Shown: piece after piece, positions 46,421 through 58,449 of the stretch
Numbering within the stretch: position 1 is the first letter of the stretch
Layout of the letters: each line of letters opens with the position of its first letter
Assembly (NCBI GenBank): GCA_016748015.1
Contig: JAAOMT010000659.1
Span: forward strand, 758,467-822,466
Source: Geosiphon pyriformis
Lineage: Eukaryota; Glomeromycota; Glomeromycetes; Archaeosporales; Geosiphonaceae
Reading direction: 5' to 3'
Length of the DNA stretch: 64,000 nucleotides
Notes under the pieces: model-generated
Databases searched by the model: none
What the model saw: only the letters and a program-made list of their open reading frames with translations
Told to the model about the DNA's origin: nothing
Translations under genes and position numbers: made by a program

Positions 46421-48700
46421 TCGTAATTAAAAAATGGTTTTGATTTATCATACTGAATGGTAAAAAACTTCCTTCAAAAAAACTTTTAACTCTTTTTTGG
46501 GAATTTTGAACAAAGGAGAGAAAGAAGTTTTTTAAAAAATATATTATTTTACAAATAGCCAAAAAAACCAAAGAATTAAAAAAACAGCAACAGTTGTTTG
46601 TGTTTGCTATTGTTATATTAAATCTTTTTATAATTTTAAATAAAATTTTTTCAACAGCAATTAGCTTTTTTTTAATATAAACAACAACAATAATTGCATA
46701 TCTTTCAAAATAATTTAATTATATTGTTAAATGTAGTGTTTTTTAGCAAATTATTGTTAATTCTAAAAACAAAACAACTTATTGAATTATTTGATTTTAA
46801 GAATTAAATTAACTAAATAAAAACTAAAACAATTTTTATTTTTTTATTTTTTAATACTGTTTTTAATAATGTCTAAAAAATAATTTTTAGTTATTAAAAA
46901 TTTTTTAAATAGATGGCTTTTACTTTGGTATCTAATATTATTTTTAAGATTAAATTAGTCTTAGTTAATTTTTTGTTTTATTTATTGTCTGATTTTATTG
47001 AACTTAAGTTAATTTTAAAAACAATATTAAATTATTTTGTATAAATTTTGTTTTTGAAATTTTTTTGGTTGTTATTAAAATTTTAATTAGTGGTTTTTTT
47101 TGATTACATTTAAAATTGCAAAATTTTCTGTGATAACTTTTGGATTTTTTTTTTATCTTTGTTATATTTTATAATATTTTTTTTAATACATCTTTTAATA
47201 ATATTAAAAATGTTTTTAGTGTTTTTAGTGTTATTATTTTTGTTAAATTGAAGTTTGTTAATTTGTAATAATATGTTATTGTTATTTTTAAGAACTTTTT
47301 TTTGTTGCTGTTGTTTTTAACAATTAATTTGTACTGATTAAAAAAATTAGTATTTAGATTTTTTTTTTAATTAAAAAAAGATTATTATCTCTTATAATAC
47401 TTTTAAGACCAAATTATTGATTTTTTTTTCAGCTATATTATTTTTAAAATTAATAATATGGTTTTTTAAATTGATAATCATATTTGCTTTATTTTTTATT
47501 CTTTTAATTCTTATTATTATCAATGTTTTACTATTATAATATTTGGCTTTTATAAGTTTCTGAATTTTGTTGTTATTAAAATTAATACTTTGTGTAAATA
47601 TTGCATCTGATAAAAAACTTTTAAGTATTATTGTTATTATAAGTATTAAGACTTAAATCATTTATTTAAAAATTACAAAATATTACCACTTTTTTTTAAA
47701 GTTATTTGTTAAGTTTGCTGTTAGTTTTAGGTTTTTTGTGTTTTTTTTATTAATGAAAAGTTTTATGTTAAGGCTTCTACTTTTTTAATTTTTCTTTGTG
47801 TTGTTTTTTTGGTCATTTTTATTATTAATTTAAGTTTGATTATAAGTTAAATTCTTTAAAATTACAAATTAAAAATCTGGTTGATTTAGTAAAATTTATT
47901 ATTAAATTTATTAGTTTTTTGGTTACTTTGGTTACTTTTTTTTTGTCTAAGAATATGCACAAAAATCACAAAATTGAAAAGAATTTGCTTATTATGTTTA
48001 ATATTTTCAAAAACTTTGCTTTTTTTTAGTTAATATATTTAAGAACTTTGCTAATCTTAAAACTAAAGTTGAATTTTACAATATGAATAAAAATAAGTTT
48101 AGTGCTGCCAAAACACTTTTTTTAAATAAAAAAACATATAATTATATGATTACTTTATGATAAATATGTGGTCTTAAAGTTAAAAATAGTATTAAAAAAA
48201 CTAGATTGTTTTTTAGTGAATTTATTTTTGATTTTAGAAATTTGAATGGTATTATTAAGAAACTTGGTAGGCTGGATTTACTTCTGGCTTTTTTTAATTT
48301 AGCTTAATTAGTGTTTTAATTAACTTATATAGTTAGTTACATATAGAAAATACATAATTTACATTTAATTTAAGTTTTTTAATTTGATTTATTGTATTAG
48401 ATAGTGTTTGGGCACACTTTGTTAAAACGTAAATAAAAAAATAAATAAAAATTACATATCAAATAATGCATGTACTTTTTGTTTATTTTCTGATTTATTA
48501 GAAATAATATACATTTTGGTTGAAATATATATTATTTATTAATAGTAAGAAATCAAATTATGGTTGTGAATTAAAGTCAGCAGTCTAAAATTCTATTGGT
48601 CAACTGGAAAAAACTTACGGAGATTAGCAAAATGCCATATTTTTGCGTGATAAAGCCTTTATGGCTTTTATGAAAAACTTCCCAAGCCGGCTATTAGTAT
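46421..48700. other. Extremely AT-rich transition zone, no gene supported
   Basis: Long T-rich and A-rich runs with stops in every frame fill this stretch. It may contain worn transposon sequence, but I see no motif. Composition shifts near 48.55 kb, where the first host gene of the gene-dense part begins. Confidence 0.55.
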
Positions 48701-48750
48701 TTAGTCTTTCTTGGCTATTATTTAAATAATTACTCTTCACAAATTAAAAA

Positions 48751-51700
48751 ATGGGTGGTGGCTTACCTCTTGAAGAAAATTCTCTCAAGGAGTCTATGAG
48801 GCAAATGTCCGATTTTTCGGTATACCTTTTGTTGACCTTGCATTCTTTTGACCTTTTAAGATGTGGATTTCTCTTAAAATTTATAAGTTTTATAGTTGAA
48901 TGCATCGCAGTCACAAACTCAAAATGATCGGGAGGTACTTGAACTAGGACAAGTACGACTGATACATTGCAAGAGCAAAGTCTACGTTCACCCAACTTCT
49001 AGTAACGAAGATAACATTCCCGGATTTTTATGTATCGTTGAAAAGGTATTGCCTCTTTATGTGCCCATGAAATCGCTTTTGTTTCATTATCTTTGATTCT
49101 TTGGTTCAATTTTTCGATTAATTATTGTTTTAGTCGCATAACAATAACTATATAGCTTGGACGCCAGAATCGTTGCTCACTACTGATCAATTAGAATCAT
49201 ATGTTCAAGTTGAATGCTACCCCGACGCTGAAGACGAAGAAGACGAAGGTTGGCAGGTAGAGAGGAAAGATGACCGTGATGATGAGAATGGGCTTGGATG
49301 TATGGTGGTTTATTTTCTATGAAAACTTTTTTCTAAAACAGGAGATTAACAAAGAATTAGTCGCATTCTGATATAGCTTACACTACATTCTGATCTCGAT
49401 TTTTTTATTAGCGACTATTCTGATCTCTCCTCCGTTATCCTTACTAAACGCAGCATCCCCTTCTGCTGATACGTTATACGCCGCCTCAACACCCATATCA
49501 TCCATTTATTCAATCGTAGTTTTACCACCGAAGATCACCAATGGATATGGTTCTATTACTATTAATCTTGATGGTGGAACTACCCTTCCCACATTTTGGT
49601 TTCATGATGATGAAAGTCGTAGCACAAGGTTACGGCGTAAAAGACGACTACGAAAACCTGCCTCGTCCGCAAATGAGAAAGAAGGGAACAATTTAGTCAT
49701 TTGGGGAGGTGATGAGACAATAACATGGCTTAGAAAATTTAGCCATGTCTTTAGGTTCGGATCGGGAAAAATTTTATTATAATATAGATAGGAATTTTGC
49801 TTACTTGTATTATTTACTCCCAAAGTTCTTCAATAGAACCAAATTTATTTCTTATAAACCCATCACCAGAAGATATGACCAATCATAGCCCTCCTTTGTC
49901 AAAACAGGCTTCTACAAGTGGAATAACAGCTACAACGCACATGGATCCATTAACTGCAGTCAGTATTATTTATCCTCATTTACCGGTTGCCTCGTGTTTG
50001 TCATCCAATAACGATTTTCATAAAAGAGACTAATTTCTCGTGGATTAACCAAGAAGGACATAAAATATTTGAAATTTACAGGCTGTTAAAGAAATCCGTT
50101 TCAATGTTTTAGAGAGATTTTCCAGGGTCGCTCGGTTTTCACGCGATACAGCAGGTGAAGTTTTTCAGCCTTATCCTTTAGTTCTTCAATAATAAAATTT
50201 ACGATTTATCATTTTGCAGCCACTATTCTTGAGCATCCGCTTGCCCGTCCTATACTTCCACATCTCCCTCCAGTGATGAATTCCTTGATACACAATGAAC
50301 CTACTCATTCCGGTATAACTGATTTTGATTCTGCGCGGATGTATTTGGCACAATGGGCAGCCCTTGTGGCAAAAGATGCTGAAGCTGCAGCTGCAGCAGA
50401 ACATGGAAACGGAAAAGATGATGCGAGCAAAGCGAGGCCTGCTGTTTGGAGGGTTGGGGAATTGGCAGATCAAGGGGATTCTTCTACATCTTGGCAGGAG
50501 GAGACAGAGTTGGGTGCATTTGAAATTCTCAGCGTATGGTTATACTCTTTACGACAATTAGCATAAATTAAATTCGTTTATTCTATATTTTAATTGATAA
50601 AATTTAATCGATGCTTTAGAGCGAGGCCAGTTTACCCCCAATTCACCACACTCGTACTGGTCCTCTCAAAGCTGATACTTGGTTTTCTTTTTTCGATGTT
50701 GAGGGCAGGCTACTGGTTCAGGTGGAGGAAGTCAGAGCCATGGTGTTTCGTGGAGTATGTTGAGGATTAAAGTGCAATTTTTAAGACGAAACTTTTCCGC
50801 TTTTCGAACATTCTATTCAACCCTTTACTTATATTTAATAGGGTGTGGAAGAAGATATACGTGTTGAAGTATGGAAGTTCTTTCTTGGTGTTTTTCCATG
50901 GGAATCCAGCCAAGTAGAAAGGGAAAATATTTTTGCTGCGAAATCGTTACGTATCAAACCCTGTTTAAAATTTCACCCGACGTGATATTCAACAACCTCA
51001 ATTAATGTGTTATTTTCACTTAGCCAAGAATATTGGACTCTTAAGCGTGAATGGTGGGATTCAACCGACGTACAAGATGATGCTGATTTCCAAGAACAAA
51101 AAAATAGAATAGGTTAAATTTCCCCTTAGTCTTCTCTCAAACTATGTTGATTATTTGCATTTTGGATCTGATCAAATTTGAATTCTATATAGAAAAGGAT
51201 GTGATCCGTACCGATCGAACTGTACCTTTTTTCAAGCATGAGGATATACCTCATCCCGATCCTTTGTCATCATCTTCGCCGCTCACCAATAAAAATTTAG
51301 AATTGATGAAGGATATCCTAATGACATATAATTTTTACAATAAAAACCTCGGTAAGGATTTTTCACATTCAAATTTTAATTTTCACATTGGCTTATTTTA
51401 ATTGAACCCATAAAAATCTAAACATTGATTTATCTCTAAAGGTTATGTTCAAGGAATGAGCGATTTGTTGGCACCAATTTTCGTCATTATGGGCGATGAA
51501 GTAGCAGCGTTTTGGGCATTTACGGGTTTCATGGACCGAATGGTGAGATTTCATTTTTATCTTCCTTAATTTATGAGTCGTATTATTGGTTTTCGAGTGT
51601 CAACTCTTTTTCTTGTAAAATCAATTTATAGAAGTCAAATTTTTATCGGGATCAATCAGGAATGCGGCGACAATTGTTGACTCTAGATCATTTGATTCAG

Positions 51701-52348
51701 TTTATGGATCCAAAGCTGTATAAACATCTCCGTAAGGCTTTTTATACTTCTCTTCCCGATCAATCACACTTGATAACTATAATTGATCATTTTATAGAAA
51801 GGACGGAATCTTTAAATCTTTTCTGTTGCTTCCGCTGGCTTATTATATGGTTCAAGCGGGAGTTTAAGTGGGATGAAGTGACATCTCTTTGGGAAGTTCT
51901 TTGGTCTGACCATCTGACGGGACAATTCCATCTTTTTTTTGCATTGGCTATTCTTGATAAACATCGTCAGGTTATCATGGATTACTTAACTAATTTTGAC
52001 GAGATATTAAAGGTCAGTTGATCAATTTTTCATTGGTATTTTCGTAAGCTATAATTAAAATTCGTTGTTTTTCCATTTTAGTACATCAATGATCTTTCCA
52101 TGACTATTCAGCTGGAGGAAACTTTGCAGCGTGCAGAAACATTGTATTATCAGTATCAACGAATGGTTGAAGCTGTTGATCGCAAGCGCCTAGAATTGGA
52201 AAAATCCTCGGATAACCAAAATGAAGATGGCCCAAGAATGAGGAAGGGGAAAGAAATTGGGGAGGATGGTTCCTCGGAAGCCTCAAGATTGCCAGTAATA
52301 ACAGATTTACTCAGGGGCTTGTTGAGCAAAGAGTATCTCAAAGAGTAG
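48751..52348 (+). CDS. Rab GTPase-activating protein, Gyp7/TBC1D15 type
   Basis: Fourteen exons give 827 codons in one frame: 48751-48819, 48896-49045, 49134-49299, 49412-49754, 49826-49958, 50082-50154, 50220-50533, 50620-50754, 50842-50945, 51024-51112, 51193-51351, 51442-51542, 51632-52012, 52082-52348. The first ATG (48751) is needed because exon 2 has none in frame. The N-terminal part resembles the Gyp7/TBC1D15 lipid- or Rab-binding region (DETITWLRKFSHVF). The TBC domain (about 462-690) has the arginine finger in IEKDVIRTDR (Arg531) and the glutamine finger in YVQGMSDL (Gln582), so both catalytic fingers are present. Such proteins stimulate GTP hydrolysis by Rab7-like GTPases on late endosomes or vacuoles. 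A Glu/Lys-rich C-terminus follows. It converges with homoserine dehydrogenase 342 bases away. Confidence 0.92.
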
Positions 52349-52690
52349 GCCAAACATTTTTGAGAGCCGTATAGCTTTGACCAACTAATTTTTCCGTAAT
52401 AACTAATCCATCACTACAGCAAACTGTGATTCATAATTTCATTAAATCGAGATGTTTGGGTTTAAAACATTGACGAACACTTAATGAAACGGTGTAATTC
52501 CTTGATTCGTCTAAAGATTTAGATTCGAGCGAACTTATTTTGATTTTATTTCTTGTATATTTGTATATTCTTTTTTGGTTATTTGTATTGTTTTCAAACC
52601 TCGATCTCTAACAGCCGAACAATAAGCTTTAATTCTTAAATTTTTGATATTTATAAAAATATGTCTATCAAAGAAAGTTTTGTTGAACAT
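52349..52690. other. Intergenic region between two convergent genes
   Basis: It holds the 3' ends of the Rab GAP and of homoserine dehydrogenase. No further gene is seen. Confidence 0.7.
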
Positions 52691-54002
52691 CTACTCTAAT
52701 TTAAGAGTTCTTTCAGCAATTTTGATGAGATCAGAAAAGATACCGAAGGCTGTAACGGCGGCACCAGCCCCAGAGCCCTGAATAATAAGTGGATTAGGGA
52801 AGCGTCGCGTCGTAAAGGCGATTATATTATCACTTTCTTTCAAAGAGGCAAATGAGTGATTGAAAGGTAGGCTGATATTGATACATGGATTAGATGGCCA
52901 TAACGCGCAAAAATTTAGCCTTTTAAGAAGCACAACGAAAATCACCTACCGAACCAAGCTGACAGAACTTTTTCCATTTACTGGATCGACTACTCCAACA
53001 TATCTCAAGACTTCTTTGTTATTAAGGGCTGTTTGATTAAGTTCCTCAAAATGATGGTCAAACTCAGATAATTTTTTTAAAAATTCTTCGGATGAGGGTA
53101 CAGCACGTAAATCTTCAGGAACGATATTCTCTACTGGTAAATTTTCAACTGTCAGATCTAAACCAGCAAGACGGCCGAGGATGACAACCTAAGAAGTATA
53201 ATTATATAAAAATCGAATTTCACATTTTATGAAATATACACGCATACCTTTCGGGCGACATCTAATCCATTCAAATCATCGCGAGGGTCAGGCTCCTAAA
53301 AGCAATTATAAATCTACAACTACTCAAAACTCTGAAATCGATGTGAAATCTAAATGTGATTACCGTGTACCCATTGGCTTTGGCTACTTTAACGACATCT
53401 GAAAATTTTACTGGATCTTTTGTTTTATCAGCATTTGCTGATGAGAAATTGTTAAATAAATAGCTCAAAGTGCCCGAGAATATTCCTTCGATCTTGATCA
53501 CTTCATCCCCTGTCTGAATTAAATCATTTAAGGTATTCAAAACAGGTAATCCAGCACCGACAGTACTTTCATGGTAAATTAATTTATGATTGTTTTTTGC
53601 TTCTGCCAATATCTCTTTGTAAAGCTTTAATTGGCCAGAGAAAGCCTTTTTATTTGGTGTGACGATATGAAGACCTTTTCTCAGGAAAGCCGGATATTGG
53701 TCGGCAACATCTTGACTAGCAGTGTTATCAACTAATACAGCGGGTTCGGGACTATGAGAGAGATATTCAGCAAAGCCGTCTAGATTCACTGGCACACCTT
53801 GAGCTTGCAAGTTAGTATTCCATGAAGAAAGGTCTAACGGGGTATAAGCTCCAGTGCTTAGGAGTTGTTGTCTTCCGTTGGCCAAAGCCACGACTTTAAA
53901 CTTTCGGGATTGAGAGCTGTCTGTACGATTGGAATGAACCAACAATTGTGATATTAATTCAGAACCAACAAGACCCACTCCGACTATACCAATGGTTACC
54001 AT
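52691..54002 (-). CDS. HOM6: Homoserine dehydrogenase (one apparent frameshift)
   Basis: The enzyme reduces aspartate semialdehyde to homoserine, the branch to threonine and methionine. Exons on minus: 53364-54002, 53248-53295, 52950-53189, 52691-52871. The Rossmann motif is GIVGVGLVGSEL (Gly8-x-Gly10-x-x-Gly13), followed by TPNKKAFS, a GTLSYLFN segment and EPDPRDDLNGLDVARK, which carries the catalytic Asp and Lys (Asp225, Lys229). The C-terminus has FASLKESDNIIAF and QGSGAGAAVTAFGIFSDLIK. The exons sum to 1108 bases, one too many. The extra base lies in an A-run at 53160-53163: VVILGRLAG is in one frame and LDLTVENLPVENIVPEDL in another. Without that base the product would be 368 residues, normal for fungi. 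Confidence 0.88.
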
Positions 54003-54403
54003 TTTAAGAAAATTTTTTAAAGATTATCGGTTCTTGAATTTTCAAATAAATCACATTAGGAAAAAATTGATCTTCTGAATATCAGTAAATAATAGATCAA
54101 TTTATCTGATCAAAGTTAATCAAGCAATATACACTAGATAAAAAATGGTAACTTATTGGAGTCACAATCGTGCTGTATTACTTCTAGTGCTGAGATTATC
54201 GGTACTGTTAACATTTACAGTTTTGCACCACATCAGAGCACTGCTTTGTACACTTGTTTAAAAAAAGGGGTTAAAAGGTAAAAAAAGAGACCCTAAGAAA
54301 TATTCGACAGTCAATTTCAAAGGCATTTATTGCCATTATGCGGGCTTGTATCTACAAATCTTACATATCCACCAAATAATGCATTGAAAACTAGCCGCGG
54401 GGC

Positions 54404-54595
54404 CTAGTTTGCATTGTTGCCGTTCGGTAATTCTATTGTCATATGTAAATGTTTCCTTTTTTTCACTGCTGTAACTAGCTTTACCGTTAAATTAAGTTCG
54501 GGCTTACCACTCGTCTCTCTTCTTTCCCAACTACCGATAATTAGTAGCACTGTGCCCCCATTCTTTTTCACAAATTTGATAACAGATAACCCCAT
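54404..54595 (-). CDS. Small putative ORF between homoserine dehydrogenase and the Bni4-like gene
   Basis: A 63-codon frame starts in a good context (AAAATGG) and is less AT-rich than its flanks. The protein is Lys/Leu-rich (SVIKFVKKNGGTVLLIIGSW, then TVKLVTAVKKRKHL). An AATAAA signal on minus lies about 70 bases past its stop. I do not recognise it, and it may be chance or part of a 5' untranslated region. Confidence 0.3.
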   Translation of the reverse strand: MGLSVIKFVKKNGGTVLLIIGSWERRETSGKPELNLTVKLVTAVKKRKHLHMTIELPNGNNAN

Positions 54596-55148
54596 TTTCC
54601 ACTAGCATTTCGTTCTCAAAAGTTCTTTTTTTAATAACATTAAAGTTTTAATTCACCTTTCCTCTCATATTTATTCTTTTCGAACTTTCACCATCTATTT
54701 CTCACCTTTTTTCCCCTTGCTTTAAACTAAACCGAGTTGAGTTTCTCTGAACACTAAAAATCTAGGCAAAGGTTGATTTGTATCATTTATAACATATCAC
54801 TTTCATTTTTTAAATGCTCCCTACGGCCGAAACTTTTATATAATATTCCTATTAAGGTCGCAAGACTAAAACATTTAAATATATGCAAAGGAAAAAGTAA
54901 AAACAACTTAGACTTTTCCAAAACATTTTTTTCGCAGTTGGGTTCTTTCTTTTTCACTGCCCATCTTGCGTACTCTGACTACTTTTTGTAAAACTTTATT
55001 GTAAAGTATAGAATAGAGTATTTGTATTATACACTATATTTAACATAGAAGGCTTTGGACAACTTATTTCTTCCGTTGGGTTTAAAATTCTGCAAGCAAA
55101 TCGCATTTTATTTCTGCATTAGCTCCTCAAAGTTTTCATATACAATCA

Positions 55149-57484
55149 ATGGCAGTGTCGGTTGTAAACTATCAAAATGGCACAAAACTGGCAGCGTTTG
55201 AATATGACGACGAAAATGTGTCACTGGTAAATTTTTTACCAGCACACTCTCAACCTGCTCTGCCTCGACTTCCAACGTATGAAACAACAATAGGGCAACA
55301 GACAGCAGGAACTGTCGGGAAACCAACACTTCACCGTTCCATGTCACTAGGGAATAGACTTCCTGGCGGTAACAGTGTTAGCCGGCATAGCATGTATCAC
55401 GGCGATGTTCCGAATACTTTACGACAACAGTCTTCGCAATTCCAGCAAAACCAAAACGTGCAACCCTCCTCGTCGAGAGGTATGACGGGGATTAATAATA
55501 ATAGTACTAATAATAGTAAAATGAGAAGAAGAGCGTCTAGCTATACCAATAATTCTCGATCTAAGCAGCCATCAAGTCAAATGCGTAATAGACAAAGTTC
55601 CGAGATCCAAATCCCTCAGATCTTCGAAGAAATTTACATAATGCCTCAAAAAAGTGAACCATCACAAAAGATTGAAACTTTCACTGCCATAGCATCACAG
55701 CAAGCTCTTCAGACAGAACAACAAGCCTTAATAAAACTCACGAAAGAACCCGTTTCACCTCAAGCAGGATCAGAGGGAAGGATTGAAGAAAAAAATCGGT
55801 CAAAAGATCAACAGAAACCAAAATTGCGACAACAATCGTCAGAGAAGCACCAAAACAAAAATCATCATCGTGGAAGGTCTTCAGAGAATGCTAAAAATAA
55901 TAATAATAATAATAATAATAATTACAACAACAACAACAACAATAATAATAATAATAATAATAGCAATAGCAAAGAGGATATAAACTCAAATAATCTTACA
56001 AGACAAACTGGTGAACAACCCCGTTCTTCAGCGTCTTCTAATCGATTTATTCGCGGTTCTGGAAATGGATCTTCGAATGATCTACGAAAATCGATTTTCA
56101 AAGAAAAGGAACAAATATCTTTTAAAACTCGGATTCGGCGTGTTTTTAGCTTAAGTAATTTACGACGAGATAGTAACAACAACAATTTATCACCTCCTTC
56201 AACTAATTCGGACTCATCTGTCAATTTATACCCTGGTAATTCATCTAAACGAGAAAAAGCTGATAGACGCCGCAGCGATAATAACATACATGGAAATAAA
56301 AAGAAAAGTAATAGCGATAACAATCGTTCCTTTGAACTGGATCAGAATGATAAAGATGGTTCTCGTCCTCCTTTGATTGTATTAAATAATGGTCCCTTCA
56401 ATGGCCAACCTGATAGGCGAAGATTCAATACTACACCATCGTCAACGACTTCCCGCCGTCGAACTCTTATCGATATTCAATCCTTGTTTGTTAAAAATGA
56501 TAAAAAGCTCGATAGATCATCAGAACAATTACCATCATTGCAAAGAGGAACATCGCCTATATCTTCAGACCAACGAAATAGGAAAGCGGCAGCTGATGTT
56601 CGAAAGAAAAACCGATATTCTGTGGATGATATCAAAAATTTGTCCTCTACCAATCCTATCAAAATTTTTGAGGAACCAAAAAATGAGATTATTTTGGGAG
56701 TTGAATCATCATATGAAAAGGAGACCAGAGGGAGCATTCAAGGTATTTTATCAAAATTGTTCTAACTTAATTTGATAACATTACTTAACAAAGAGTTTGT
56801 TAATTTCAACCAGAAATTGGAATACCCCCAAGATCATCTTCGATTCCAAAATCTATAGAGTATAATTATAATCAATCGTTGTCATCACAGCAACAGCAAC
56901 AGCAACAGCAACAATATCAGTTACAGAAAACACAACCTGTTTATCCCCAACTCCAAGATAATCATGAATATTTCTCAGATGCTTTGGATGAATCGGAAGA
57001 TGCTGATTATCAAGAGGCAAGGTTACAAAAAACGTTTTCCCTTCCACCACCACCACCACCACCAAACCAGCCTCAGATATTCACGCTCAAACGTATCAGC
57101 CTTCCTACCCCTGTTTCAATCATTAAAAATAACGTCTTGAACAGCTCTCCCGAATATGAAGAATCTAATACTGCATCCAGTAGTCCTTATTCAAATCGCT
57201 TGTCACAAGCCTCACAGTCGGTGCCATCTCTAGCGGCTATAAGAGATACCGATGTTATACCTTCCCCATCCACTCCTTCCCTCAAGAAACTTCAATTTTC
57301 TTCTACCATACTTATACATGAAACCTGGACACGGGAAGACTACGATCGTCGAGGTGATCAAACTACCTGCAACAAATTGACCCCACTTCTTGCACAACGA
57401 ATCAAACAGGAATTGAATGAATATAAATCGGGTGAGATGCCCATACATGAAGAGAGTAGGAAGAATACACATTTCTTTCCGTAA
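55149..57484 (+). CDS. Bni4-like protein phosphatase 1 targeting protein
   Basis: Two exons (55149-56742, 56814-57484) with a 71-base GT-AG intron give 754 codons. Most of the protein is low-complexity: Ser/Asn/Gln/Arg-rich, with a poly-Asn tract (55896-55964), a poly-Gln tract (56889-56913) and a poly-Pro run (57044-57063). The conserved part is the C-terminus, residues 689-754: a KKLQFSST motif that fits the RVxF type used to bind PP1 (Glc7), then IHETWTREDYDRRGDQ, CNKLTPLLAQRIKQELN and a final HEESRKNTHFF. That block is shared with fungal Bni4-type scaffolds, which bring PP1 to the bud neck or cell wall sites. Family assignment is from memory of this C-terminal block. Confidence 0.75.
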
Positions 57485-58449
57485 TATAGTCTCAGGTGCT
57501 TTAAAGATTTCGAAGGACGCAATATTATGAATCGAAAAGAGTGGTAAAAGGAACAATGGATTAAATACTGTATCATATTTTGTATTTAATGGTGATATTG
57601 GAGCATCTGGATATAAACAGACTCTGGCAAAATAAGGCTTGAAATAGCTTAAATATATTTTTTTCTAATGTAGATAAAATCCGTTTTTCCTCTACAATAC
57701 CCTGAACAAACACCTTTTTCGAGAGCAAAGCATAGTACATTTTAATTTACCTTTTTTTGTCTACTGTATATTAATTATAGCGGCCCTCATTATTTTTTCT
57801 CTCTTTGGCATTATGCCAATTCTCCAGCTCCGAATCCGAATCAATTTAAATCGGATACTTGGACAAAGAAGTAAAAGACGATCTATAAACAAAAAAGTAA
57901 TGAACGTGAAAAGGAATTCATGTTTATCATACACTAGTTTTCAATATTATATATAAAAATTTGTTAGATAAAAACTTACTATTTCCAATTGATTATAGGG
58001 TGCAAGTGTGGGATAGGAAAGGTTGCTTGGTTTTCTACTTGACAGTTGGAGACGTATACAGATTTTTGGGGAACGAAATATTTTAAGTCCAAAACTTGAT
58101 GGGAAAATGTATCAACCAAGAAAATTATGAGACCAATCTTTTTTGTTCTTGGGTGCTTTAGAAAATCCGATTGCTTTTTTGAGGTTTCAGGTGGAGTATT
58201 TCATCTTGGTGAAAATGCATTAAAAAATAAATCAATAGTCTCACGAAATAATATTGCAAATCTGGGCATAATATTATTACGAATTTTAATATTATTCTAG
58301 AAAGCATCTAATAATGATAAACTAATATTTATATTTAAAGCGTTTCTTGTCTACAATAGATTATTGAAATCGAACTCCTGTAGTTTCTTAAGGTATCTCG
58401 CTTTTCCATTGGGGTCATATAGCCATAACTGAAATGATTTTAAACTTGC
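57485..58449. other. Intergenic region between convergent genes
   Basis: It holds the 3' flanks of the Bni4-like gene and of Nma111. No frame or RNA gene is supported. Confidence 0.6.

Noticed and set aside
49797-50033. Stand-alone plus-strand ORF
   Set aside because: It is exon 5 of the Rab GAP read on into its introns on both sides.
54773-54991. Plus-strand 72-codon frame upstream of the Bni4-like gene
   Set aside because: Composition matches intergenic DNA and no motif or splice link to the gene is seen; probably promoter or 5' leader.
55922-56323. Minus-strand 133-codon frame rich in Leu
   Set aside because: It is the reverse of the Asn repeats in the Bni4-like gene, with no motif of its own.
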